From Candidatus Eiseniibacteriota bacterium (GTDB lineage: Bacteria; Eisenbacteria; RBG-16-71-46): a DNA stretch of 61,052 bases. This document shows, one piece after another, positions 34,400 through 42,114 of this stretch; the first letter of the stretch is position 1; each line of letters opens with the position of its first letter. A program made the position numbers and the translations under genes. Under the pieces are notes generated by a model that was given only the letters and a program-made list of their open reading frames with translations, was not told the DNA's origin and did not search any database. The stretch lies in contig JANYBS010000036.1 of assembly GCA_025360715.1 (NCBI GenBank), positions 1 through 61,052 on the forward strand, written 5' to 3'.

Positions 34400-36058
34400 A
34401 TGCGAACTCCAGCCTGGCTCAAGATAGTGCGCTCTGCCGCCGTGCCCCTGCTCGCGCTGTGCCTGCTGGGCGCTGACCAGGCCGCTCCCAAACTGCCCAT
34501 GCTCCCGCCGATCGTGTTCGTCTCGCGCGGCATCCCCACCGGCGCCGACGCCGGCCAGATCCCCGGCCTAGGGCCGCATGGCTCCACGATCATCGTGGGC
34601 GGGCGGCTGTTGATTCGGGAAAGCTCTGGCGCCGTGCGCGAGCTCGTGCCGCACGAGAAATTCACTGACGTGCAGGATCCCGATGTATCGCCGGACGCGA
34701 AGCGCGTGGTGTTCTCTGCAGTGGCGCCGGGCGAGAAGCATTGGGGGCTCTGGAGCGTGGGCGTGGATGGGAAGGGGTTACAGAAGCTGGCGAACACCTG
34801 GGCCGACTCCAGCCTCGACGCGGTGGATCCTTGTTGGTACGCAGGCATGATCGTGTTCGTGGATGCTTATGTGAGCGGTAGGAATCTCTACGACATCGGT
34901 CCCCGGTCGCAGCTCTGGATATTGCAGCCGGACGGCGTAGCGCTTCCGATTCGCGCACAGAGCCCCGTGGGTTCGCTGGATCCTACGATCGATCCCCGGA
35001 ACGGCCGCTTGATCTACTCGCGCTGGTGGTACAACCCATGGCGCATCGAGCAGAGCGCCGCGGGTTCTCTCACCGCACACATCGGTGAGCACGCCCCCGA
35101 CGACGTGAACCTGTGGCAGCCGGTGAGTGCGCGCATCCGGTTCAATCGGGCGGCGTATCCGGACGCAGTTCAAGAATATCCGCCCGTTTCGCTCTCGGGG
35201 GCTCCGAGACCAAGGCCCACACCGCATTCCATCGGCGACCAATATTATCTCGACGACCTCAAGCTTGCCGCCGGCGGTGTGACGCCTCGCGGCGCAAGCA
35301 CGGCGCTCCAGCCTTGCGTTCTCGCGGACGGGACCATCGTCGGTACGGCCCCAAGCAATACCGGCTGCGCTCCCACGCCGGTGTCGACCAACGTACGCCG
35401 ATTCGCGCCGCCGCCCTCGCCAGGCATGCGCATCGCGGGCGCCGCGATCTCGGATGACAGCGCGGATAGCTATTCCGAAGCCGGGAATCTCTCGGCGCCG
35501 TCGGCCTGCGCGCCGGCGGCGCTGCCAGACGGACGGATCATCGTCAGCCTGGACCGCGGCGCGCGTGGAGATTTCGGGCTTTACGTGATCACGCCGAATG
35601 GCGACACCCAGCGCCTCCTGGACCTGGAGGGCACGTCCGAGCTCGATGCAGCAATCGTGAGGCCGCATCGCGATGGTGAGATCTTCACGACCAGCGACGA
35701 TCGAACCAGCTTCCGATTTCACGACAGCGACGTCTTCGCGGGCCCCGGCGGACCGGCACGCGTGGCCGGCGCACGAGTGCATTTCTACGCCGTGTGGCCC
35801 CCAGCCGCGGTCTATGGTATCGCCACTGCGTTCCATATCGCCGAGACTCCGGTCGCAGCCGACGGAAGCGTGGACAGGGAGCTGCCCGTCTCTAATAGCC
35901 TGAATACCCGCGCCATGTTCGAGACCCTCACCGACTCCCTCGGCCGCGTGCTCATGACCGCGCACGGCCCCGCGCAGGTGCGCGGCTTCAACAGCGGCAC
36001 GCCCGGCAGCACGGTCACGTGCCGCGGCTGCCATCTGGGGCACTCGACGCTGAAATGA
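34400..36058 (+). CDS. Secreted TolB/PD40-propeller-like protein with CxxCH haem motif
   Basis: 552 residues with an N-terminal signal peptide (hydrophobic AAVPLLALCLLGA), so exported. The body has PD40/TolB-like blade sequences (QDPDVSPDAKRVVFSA, LDPTIDPRNGRLIYSRW). The C-terminus ends with TCRGCHLGHS, where C-R-G-C-H is a covalent haem c attachment motif. The layout recalls the propeller-plus-haem arrangement of the hydrazine synthase alpha subunit family, but similarity is only in general form and no hydrazine metabolism is suggested. No cytochrome maturation gene is in the window. Confidence 0.8.
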   Translation: MRTPAWLKIVRSAAVPLLALCLLGADQAAPKLPMLPPIVFVSRGIPTGADAGQIPGLGPHGSTIIVGGRLLIRESSGAVRELVPHEKFTDVQDPDVSPDAKRVVFSAVAPGEKHWGLWSVGVDGKGLQKLANTWADSSLDAVDPCWYAGMIVFVDAYVSGRNLYDIGPRSQLWILQPDGVALPIRAQSPVGSLDPTIDPRNGRLIYSRWWYNPWRIEQSAAGSLTAHIGEHAPDDVNLWQPVSARIRFNRAAYPDAVQEYPPVSLSGAPRPRPTPHSIGDQYYLDDLKLAAGGVTPRGASTALQPCVLADGTIVGTAPSNTGCAPTPVSTNVRRFAPPPSPGMRIAGAAISDDSADSYSEAGNLSAPSACAPAALPDGRIIVSLDRGARGDFGLYVITPNGDTQRLLDLEGTSELDAAIVRPHRDGEIFTTSDDRTSFRFHDSDVFAGPGGPARVAGARVHFYAVWPPAAVYGIATAFHIAETPVAADGSVDRELPVSNSLNTRAMFETLTDSLGRVLMTAHGPAQVRGFNSGTPGSTVTCRGCHLGHSTLK

Positions 36059-36062
36059 GCGA

Positions 36063-36097
36063 GTCGGACCCGGAGGGGTGAACGCCCCGGGCCCGAC
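36063..36097. terminator. Imperfect hairpin between convergent genes
   Basis: GTCGG-a-CCCGG pairs with CCGGG-c-CCGAC through one mismatch, just past the stop of the plus-strand gene. U-tracts are poor on both sides, so efficiency is doubtful. Confidence 0.45.
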
Positions 36098-36111
36098 TTC
36101 CTGCGGACGGC

Positions 36112-36786
36112 TTACTTCTTCTGCTGGTAGGGGAAGTTGCCCGCGACCTTCTTGAACAGTGACTTCGTCATCGCCTCGACGGCATTCGTCATGCTGCCGG
36201 TGAATCCGCCACCGCTGTCCGTATGGTCATAGTTCCAGAGCAGCGCCCCGTCGACTCCATTGTGAAGATCGATGTGGATGTCGACGCGCTGCGTGGAACC
36301 ATGGAAACCGAGCAGAAGGGTCTGAGCCATTGCCATGCCCTGCGACGTCGGTTGCGATTGACTGACTGTTCCGGAAACGAGCGCGTCGACGCCGAGCACC
36401 TTGGCGATCTCGTCCATCGTGTGTCCCGCGAGGCTGTCCGGCTTGTACCCGGCCTTGATCAGGAGCGCGTCCGTTCGGTCAACATCCTGAAAGTCGACTC
36501 TGTAGTGCAGATCGCCGCTCTTCTGCAAGAATCGAGCGTAGATCTGTCGCTGGAATTCCGTGCCCTCATCGTTCTCCTGCTTCGTGATCTGCTCCATCGT
36601 GATGTCCTTCAGGCGCTTGGTGTCGATGGTCACCTTGAATGGCAGAATCGCGACGCTCTTGTGCGAAGCCGTCAGTGCTTCGAAGTGAGGACTTAGGTAT
36701 TGCTGTGCACCGGCTTGTACGCTGATGGGACAACCACCGATGACAGCGATTGCGAGGAGACAGGCGCACAGATCACGGATCTTCAA
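36112..36786 (-). CDS. Exported protein of unknown function, possible lipoprotein
   Basis: 224 residues, starting at a TTG codon with AGGAGGT 4-5 nt upstream. The N-terminus is a signal sequence with IGGC at the end, a lipobox-like site, so it may be lipidated. The body has segments typical of CsgG/DUF799-like exported proteins (SVAILPFKVTIDT, IAKVLGVDALVSGTVSQS, DLHNGVDGALLWNYDH). No catalytic motif is evident. Its promoter is likely at 36861-36889. Confidence 0.8.
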   Translation of the reverse strand: MKIRDLCACLLAIAVIGGCPISVQAGAQQYLSPHFEALTASHKSVAILPFKVTIDTKRLKDITMEQITKQENDEGTEFQRQIYARFLQKSGDLHYRVDFQDVDRTDALLIKAGYKPDSLAGHTMDEIAKVLGVDALVSGTVSQSQPTSQGMAMAQTLLLGFHGSTQRVDIHIDLHNGVDGALLWNYDHTDSGGGFTGSMTNAVEAMTKSLFKKVAGNFPYQQKK

Positions 36787-36860
36787 GGCGACCTCCTGAC
36801 GATCATGGGAGCGGCTTACATGGCAATTGCGGGTCGCCGGGGGTCGACATCCGTGACGGC

Positions 36861-36889
36861 ATGAAACTTTAATATCAGGAACCGGTCAA
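36861..36889 (-). promoter_or_regulatory. Promoter of the exported CsgG-like protein
   Basis: Minus strand TTGACC, 17 bp, TTTCAT, in an unusually AT-rich stretch for this window (TGATATTAAAG). Confidence 0.4.
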
Positions 36890-36944
36890 TGCGCGTCGGC
36901 ACTCAAACCTGCGACCTTGCAGCGCTTCGCGCATCTCAAGCCGC

Positions 36945-37739
36945 ATGGCAGAAGGTCACTCCTCGGCGCGCTGGGCGCGCATGATCTCGCGGCTTGTTGG
37001 CACGCCGCTCGTGCGTGTCGAGATCACGCGCGCTGACCCGGCACGAGCCTCGACGCTTGTTGGCGCGTCGATCACACGCGTGCAGCCGCGCGGCAAGCAT
37101 TTGCTGGTTTTCTTCTCAAACAATCTCGTGCTCCATACGCACGCGCTCATGTCGGGCAAGTGGTATGTGACCGGCCCCGCGGGGCCCACGCCCGAGATGC
37201 TCGCCGAAGCCGACGTGCGGTTGATCACCGCACAGCGCGAAGCGTTGTTCACGAACGGCCCCGTGATCGAATTGCTCACGGCTCAGGAGCTCGCGGCACA
37301 TGCGCGCCTCAACTCGCTGGGACCCGATGTTCTGGACCCGCTCTTCGACCGCGACGTGGCTTTCGCGCGTCTGCGCCGCGTGGGTGCGCGGGAGGTCGGC
37401 GATGCTTTGTTGGATCAGACACTGATCTGCGGCGTCGGCAACAAGTTCAAGATCGAGGCGCTCTTCGTGGCGCGATTGGATCCGCGCAAACCTGTAGGAC
37501 TCTTGAGCACATCCGAGACGCGCCGCATGTGGGATGCGCTTCTGCCCATGATGCGCAGCATCGCCAGCGCGAGCAGCGGCTTCACGACGCTGCCGCGCGA
37601 TCTTGCGCTTCAGGGCGAAAGACACTGGGTCTACGCCCGCACGGGCAAGCCCTGCTTCGTGTGCGGCGCACGGGTGATCACCTATCGCCACGGCCGCCCG
37701 CCGCGCATCACGTTCGCGTGCCCGGAGTGCCAGAAGTAG
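36945..37739 (+). CDS. Fpg/Nei-family DNA glycosylase-like protein with Ala in place of the catalytic Pro
   Basis: 264 residues of the Fpg/Nei type: PRGKHLLVFF with the conserved Lys (about residue 51), HALMSGKW, LDQTLICGVGNKFKIEALF (helix-two-turn-helix) and a C-terminal zinc finger CFVC...CPEC with the family Arg. The start is M-A-E-G-H, whereas active members begin M-P-E-(L/G) and use the exposed N-terminal proline as the nucleophile. The codon is GCA, so the change is direct. There is no better start upstream. It may be inactive, act as an AP-site binding protein, or use another amine. The 3' end overlaps the convergent HNH gene by 32 nt. Confidence 0.85.
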   Translation: MAEGHSSARWARMISRLVGTPLVRVEITRADPARASTLVGASITRVQPRGKHLLVFFSNNLVLHTHALMSGKWYVTGPAGPTPEMLAEADVRLITAQREALFTNGPVIELLTAQELAAHARLNSLGPDVLDPLFDRDVAFARLRRVGAREVGDALLDQTLICGVGNKFKIEALFVARLDPRKPVGLLSTSETRRMWDALLPMMRSIASASSGFTTLPRDLALQGERHWVYARTGKPCFVCGARVITYRHGRPPRITFACPECQK

Positions 37740-38808
37740 CGAAGCGGGCTTTGTGGGATGCGGCGGCGCCGTGGGACTTGGCAGGAGCTGCCTCACGTTC
37801 GCGCTTGTCCTTCATGAACCCGTGCCCCAACACGCGCTCGGCCTCGTACTGGTTGTGTGGCCTACAGAGCAATCGCAGGTTCTTGGTTTTCGTGAGACCA
37901 CCCTTCGCGACCGGGATCACGTGGTCGTACTCAAGGTCGCGCCTGCATTCGCAGCGCTTGCCGTGGTCGCTCACGAACGCGCACTGACCGCCATCGCGCT
38001 CGAACACTTCGCGCTTGATCGAGGCCTCCACGTAACGCGGGTTGCTCGAGCCCCTTCCGGCGCGCGGTTTGGACGTCTCGGCGAAGCGCTCGTGGCGCTT
38101 CTGGGCGATGAGGGCTTTGAAGGCCGCGTTCAAGAGCGCGTCGTAGTCTTGAAATGCGATCGCGCTGCCGACCAGATCCTGCGCTTCCTTCATGAGATCC
38201 CGCGTTTCCTGCGAGAGAGTGACCTGGAACGCGAACCGCTCGGGTGCCAGGGGGCGGAGTGTTGCAGGCGCTTCATCCGGCGGCGCCATCATGAGTGGCC
38301 CTGCCGGGACAGCGCGTTCCGCGCTTTCAGACAGCACCACTGGCCCCGGGGCCAGTTCGATCGCCTGCGGCGGCATTGGCCTGAGCACGGTGGGCACATC
38401 CGGCTTCGGGGCGTATGCGGCCACAAGCATCTCGATCTGGGCCTTTGTCTTGTTCTCGGCGGCTGCGATAAGCGCTGGCGCGCTGAGCTCCGTGAGCAAC
38501 GGCGCAATCAGCACGACGCCACTCACGTTCAGCCGGCCATCGGCGATCATAGGGTGGATCATCGGGAACCGCCGCGCGGCGCGAGCGACACGAATGCGCT
38601 TGAACGCCGTGTCATCCGAAAAGCGCAATGCGCCCACGCCGTACGCGTGCATCGACGGATAGCCCTGCGGCCGATAGAGCTTTCGCGCGTCGCACTCCCC
38701 CAGATGCGCGAGCAGCGCCGCGGTGAGCGCGCGGTGTTTTGAGACCAGAGCAGAAAGTTCCTGAAGCAGCACATGATCCGGCACAAGCGCGAGCGAACGA
38801 ATACTCAT
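37708..38808 (-). CDS. HNH endonuclease
   Basis: A 366-residue protein with a helical N-terminal region of the DUF222-like type and a C-terminal HNH nuclease motif: QCAFVSDHGKRCE, then LEYDHVIPVAKGG and NLRLLCRPHNQYEA (about residues 280-335). Cysteines in the motif suggest zinc. Start chosen at the ATG at 38808; 38820 is an in-frame alternative. Such genes occur in several copies in related high-GC bacteria. Role unknown; it could be a mobile or defence-linked nuclease, but no intein or restriction partner is seen. Confidence 0.85.
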   Translation of the reverse strand: MSIRSLALVPDHVLLQELSALVSKHRALTAALLAHLGECDARKLYRPQGYPSMHAYGVGALRFSDDTAFKRIRVARAARRFPMIHPMIADGRLNVSGVVLIAPLLTELSAPALIAAAENKTKAQIEMLVAAYAPKPDVPTVLRPMPPQAIELAPGPVVLSESAERAVPAGPLMMAPPDEAPATLRPLAPERFAFQVTLSQETRDLMKEAQDLVGSAIAFQDYDALLNAAFKALIAQKRHERFAETSKPRAGRGSSNPRYVEASIKREVFERDGGQCAFVSDHGKRCECRRDLEYDHVIPVAKGGLTKTKNLRLLCRPHNQYEAERVLGHGFMKDKREREAAPAKSHGAAASHKARFATSGTPGTRT

Positions 38809-39000
38809 CACATCACCCATCGCGGGGGCGGGTCGCGGTGGCGTGAGCATTGTCGCACGCGCGAATCCGGCGCTCTCAGAGCCGCGTGCGCCGCAGAACG
38901 CGGGCGCGGACGAGAACGCGCGAGCACTTGGCTCGCGCAGCGGGCGCACGGGCGAGCGAGGCGCGTTCAGCGTGACTGGCGCGGGCAGTCTCGGGAGGCG

Positions 39001-39048
39001 ATTCGCGTCGCGCCAAAGGCTGTCAAGAGGCGCGTTCGCGACGCGAAT
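39001..39048. repeat. 12-bp perfect inverted repeat with 24-nt spacer
   Basis: ATTCGCGTCGCG at 39001-39012 and its complement CGCGACGCGAAT at 39037-39048. TTGACA (minus strand, 39021-39026) lies in the spacer. Likely an operator or a hairpin upstream of the HNH gene; no matching -10 was found. Confidence 0.55.
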
Positions 39049-39079
39049 ACGGCACTTGCCCCGGGGCCAGTTGGACCGC

Positions 39080-39907
39080 CTACTTATACGCCGCGCAATA
39101 GGCGATCCAACTATCCTCGTGATCCAGGTGCGCGCGCTTGTGCAGCGTGCCCGTGTGCGTGCGGTGTTCTTTGTCGTAGCCTTCTGAGTACACCTCGAAG
39201 TCCGAGAATCCGGCTTCGGCCACGAGTTCGCGCAGCTCCGGGATCGTCCACATGCGCCAGTCATACACAAAAGCGCGCTTCATCGTGCTGCCATCGCGCA
39301 TCTCGAAGTGAATGTAGGCCAGCAGCCTGCGATCCAGAGCATTCAGCTTCGCGTGCTCCCATATGTAAGTAAAAGCCGGCGTCGGCTCGCCATCGGGCGC
39401 ATTGCCCGCGCCCTTGCGCGTGCGCTCGATGACGCGCTTTTCAGCGCGGATGCCGCCGAACATGTTCAGCACCAGCACGCCGCCGGGCTTGAGGCTGGCA
39501 CGAGCGGCCTTCAAATAGGCCAACAAGTCCGCGCGTTCATGAAACACCCACCATGAAAAATTCAGTGCACATGCCACGTCCACGAGCGGCTTCTGGGGCT
39601 TGCGCACGTCACTACGTACCAGCGTGACGCGGCCCTTCGTATCTCGCGCCCAGGGCAGGCGGCGGCGGCGGGCCCACGCCAGCGGTTCAGGATCCAGGTC
39701 CACCGCCCACGCGAGGTTGTCCGGGTGGCGCTGCGCCCAAGCCACCGCCAGCGCGGCGGTGCTGCAGAAGTCCTCACGGAAGGTGCGGGCCTCGCGGCCG
39801 TTGCGGTTCCGGAAGCACCGCGCCAGAAAGTCCAGGTCCCATTCGACGCCCTGCACAGCGACTTCATACAATGCATGGCGATCGCGCTGCAGGTCGGGGC
39901 TTTTCAT
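39080..39907 (-). CDS. SAM-dependent methyltransferase
   Basis: A 275-residue class I methyltransferase-like protein. A degenerate SAM-binding region (EDFCSTAALAVAWA, then WAVDLDPEPLAWA) is followed by DVACALNFSWWVF and LKPGGVLVLNMFGG, a frequent motif after the post-I strand. ATG at 39907 has AAGGAA 6 nt upstream. Substrate unknown. It is transcribed divergently from the metallopeptidase/ATP-grasp pair. Confidence 0.85.
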   Translation of the reverse strand: MKSPDLQRDRHALYEVAVQGVEWDLDFLARCFRNRNGREARTFREDFCSTAALAVAWAQRHPDNLAWAVDLDPEPLAWARRRRLPWARDTKGRVTLVRSDVRKPQKPLVDVACALNFSWWVFHERADLLAYLKAARASLKPGGVLVLNMFGGIRAEKRVIERTRKGAGNAPDGEPTPAFTYIWEHAKLNALDRRLLAYIHFEMRDGSTMKRAFVYDWRMWTIPELRELVAEAGFSDFEVYSEGYDKEHRTHTGTLHKRAHLDHEDSWIAYCAAYK

Positions 39908-40041
39908 GGCACTTTCCTTGGGTAGAATGCGATAGCTTGACGCCCATCGGCACACATCGCCGGAGCGCGCATGTTCGGGGAGCATGCGCGGAGCGTCAAA
40001 CTTGCAGCACACCGCACGGCCCCCGACCGTGCTGGAGGCGC

Positions 40042-41070
40042 ATGGCCGCGCAACAGGGCACTTCGCATCGCTGGGCCGCGTTCGATGACGAGCGCCTGCT
40101 CGATGTGCGCTTCTGTGATCTTGGTTTGACTGTGGAACATAGTTGGGTCGAGGACAGGGTCCTCGAACTCTGGGCCGAACTCGCAGCGCGCGGCCTCAAG
40201 CTCAAGCCGCATGTGTGGGTGTCGACCGAGTGGTTCTCGCCCGACGGCATCCCTGGCATCGCGTTGCCCTTCTACCTGGCGCATCCGCGATTGGCGCGAC
40301 TCGAGCGCAAGATGATGCTCGAGGTCGAAGGCGGTTCGCGCGAAGAATGCATGGCGATCCTTCGCCACGAGTCCGGCCACTGCGCGCAGCACGCATGGCG
40401 GCTGCACCGGCGCGAGCAGTGGCGCAAGCTCTTCGGCGACACGCACCGGCCGTATCCGCAAGTGTACCGCCCCAACCCTGCGAGCCAGCGCTATGTGCAG
40501 CATCTGCGGCAGTACTATGCGCAGGCGCATCCGGATGAAGACTTCGCCGAGACCTTTGCCGTGTGGCTTACGCCGCGCTCGGCGTGGAAGCGGCGGTATG
40601 CCGACTGGCCGGCGATCAAGAAGCTCGAGTATGTGGACACGCTCTTGCGTGAACTGCGCGGCGTGGCGCAGGCGGTCAAGACACGTAAGCAGGTCGAGCC
40701 GCTCTCGCAGGTCAAACGCACGCTGCGTGAGCATTATGCCGAGAAGCAGGCGCACTATTCGCAGGTGCGGCCCGCAGTCGCCGATCGCGACCTGCAGCGC
40801 CTCTTCGCCGCCGAACCCGGCCGCAAGGGCGAGCCCGTCACGCGTTTCCTGCGCCGCAATCGCGGCGAGATCCGCCGACTCGTGGCGCGCTTCACCGGTG
40901 AGTCGCCTTTTACGCTCGAGGCAGTCTTGGACGACGTGATGGTGCGCTGTGAGGCGCTCGAGTTGAGCGCCGTGGGTAACGAGCGGCGGCTGCGCGTGGA
41001 CTTCGCGCTGCTGCTCGCCGTGCGCACGGTGCACTTTCACTACAGCCGCAAGAATTGGGTGGCCTTATGA
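40042..41070 (+). CDS. Zinc metallopeptidase (HExxH) coupled to an ATP-grasp ligase
   Basis: 342 residues with no signal peptide. The metal motif is HESGH at residues 109-113, followed by HAWRLH and a downstream glutamate in DEDFAETFAVW (about 165-174) that probably completes the zinc site. The C-terminal half is helical and basic. It matches proteins annotated as putative zinc-binding metallopeptidases of unknown substrate. ATG at 40042 has GGAGG very close (3 nt), so the start is only moderately sure. It overlaps the ATP-grasp gene by 4 nt. Confidence 0.8.
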   Translation: MAAQQGTSHRWAAFDDERLLDVRFCDLGLTVEHSWVEDRVLELWAELAARGLKLKPHVWVSTEWFSPDGIPGIALPFYLAHPRLARLERKMMLEVEGGSREECMAILRHESGHCAQHAWRLHRREQWRKLFGDTHRPYPQVYRPNPASQRYVQHLRQYYAQAHPDEDFAETFAVWLTPRSAWKRRYADWPAIKKLEYVDTLLRELRGVAQAVKTRKQVEPLSQVKRTLREHYAEKQAHYSQVRPAVADRDLQRLFAAEPGRKGEPVTRFLRRNRGEIRRLVARFTGESPFTLEAVLDDVMVRCEALELSAVGNERRLRVDFALLLAVRTVHFHYSRKNWVAL

Positions 41071-42089
41071 AGCCGCTGCGCGTGCTGGTGCTCATGCACC
41101 CGAGTATGGTCCCACCGGAATCGATCAAGGGCTACACGGCCGACGAGATCAATGTCTTCAAGACCGAGTACGATGTCGTGAGCACACTGCGCAAGCTCGG
41201 CCACGAAGTCCGGCCGCTGGGCGTGCAGGAAGAACTCAATCCCATTCGTGTCGCGGCAGAAGAGTGGAAGCCGGATATTGTTTTTAATCTGCTCGAGGAG
41301 TTTCACGGGCTCTCCGACTTCGACCAGCACGTGGTCGCGTATCTGGAGCTCCTGAAGCTCCCCTACACGGGCTGCAACCCACGCGGTCTCGTGCTGGCAC
41401 GCGCCAAGGCCATCACAAAAAAAATCGCCGCCTACCATCGCGTCCGCGTTCCCGCGTTCATGGTGGTCGCAGTGGGCAGCAAGCCGAAGCGCCCCGCGTC
41501 GCTGCGCTTCCCGCTGTTCGTGAAGAGCGTCAGCGAGGAATCTTCGTTAGGAATATCCCAGGCGAGTATCGTGGAGAACGACGAGAAGCTGAACGAGCGC
41601 GTGCGGTTCATCCACGAGAGCCTCGAGACCGATGCGCTGGTCGAGGAATACATCGAGGGGCGCGAGCTTTACGTGGGCGTGATCGGCAACGAGCGGCTCA
41701 AGACGTTACCCGTGTGGGAACTTGACTTCGGCAATCTCACCGAGTCCAGCTCGCCCATCGCCACAGCTCGCGTCAAACACAGTCCGGACTACCAGAAGAA
41801 GTACAAGATCGACATCCGCCAAGCCGAAGGACTCGACCCTGCCGTCGAACGCGCGCTGCAGCGCACCACGCGCCGTGTGTTCCGAATGCTGGAGCTCGAT
41901 GGCTATGCGCGCGTGGACTACCGGCTCACCGCCAAGGGCGAGATCTACCTGCTCGAGGCGAACCCCAATCCCGAGATCGCCGAGAAGGAAGAGTTCGCGT
42001 CGGCGGCGGCGGCAGCGGGACTCAAATACCGCCGACTCATCGCGCGGGTCTTGAGCCTTGGGCTGCGCCGGCGGGGGCGGCTCAGCTAG
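41067..42089 (+). CDS. D-alanine-D-alanine ligase-like ATP-grasp enzyme
   Basis: 340 residues of ATP-grasp type. The N-terminal strand is LRVLVLMHPS, followed by EEWKPDIVFNLLEEFHG (Ddl family), the adenine-loop region KLPYTGCNP, FVKSVSEESSLGIS (lysine strand), EEYIEGRELYVGVIG and the C-terminal metal motif YLLEANPNPEIA. It is a carboxylate-amine ligase; whether it makes D-Ala-D-Ala or another dipeptide is unknown. ATG at 41067 overlaps the metallopeptidase stop (ATGA), a sign of coupled translation. Confidence 0.88.
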   Translation: MKPLRVLVLMHPSMVPPESIKGYTADEINVFKTEYDVVSTLRKLGHEVRPLGVQEELNPIRVAAEEWKPDIVFNLLEEFHGLSDFDQHVVAYLELLKLPYTGCNPRGLVLARAKAITKKIAAYHRVRVPAFMVVAVGSKPKRPASLRFPLFVKSVSEESSLGISQASIVENDEKLNERVRFIHESLETDALVEEYIEGRELYVGVIGNERLKTLPVWELDFGNLTESSSPIATARVKHSPDYQKKYKIDIRQAEGLDPAVERALQRTTRRVFRMLELDGYARVDYRLTAKGEIYLLEANPNPEIAEKEEFASAAAAAGLKYRRLIARVLSLGLRRRGRLS

Positions 42090-42114
42090 CCCCGGCCCGG
42101 ACCGCTTGGCAGGG

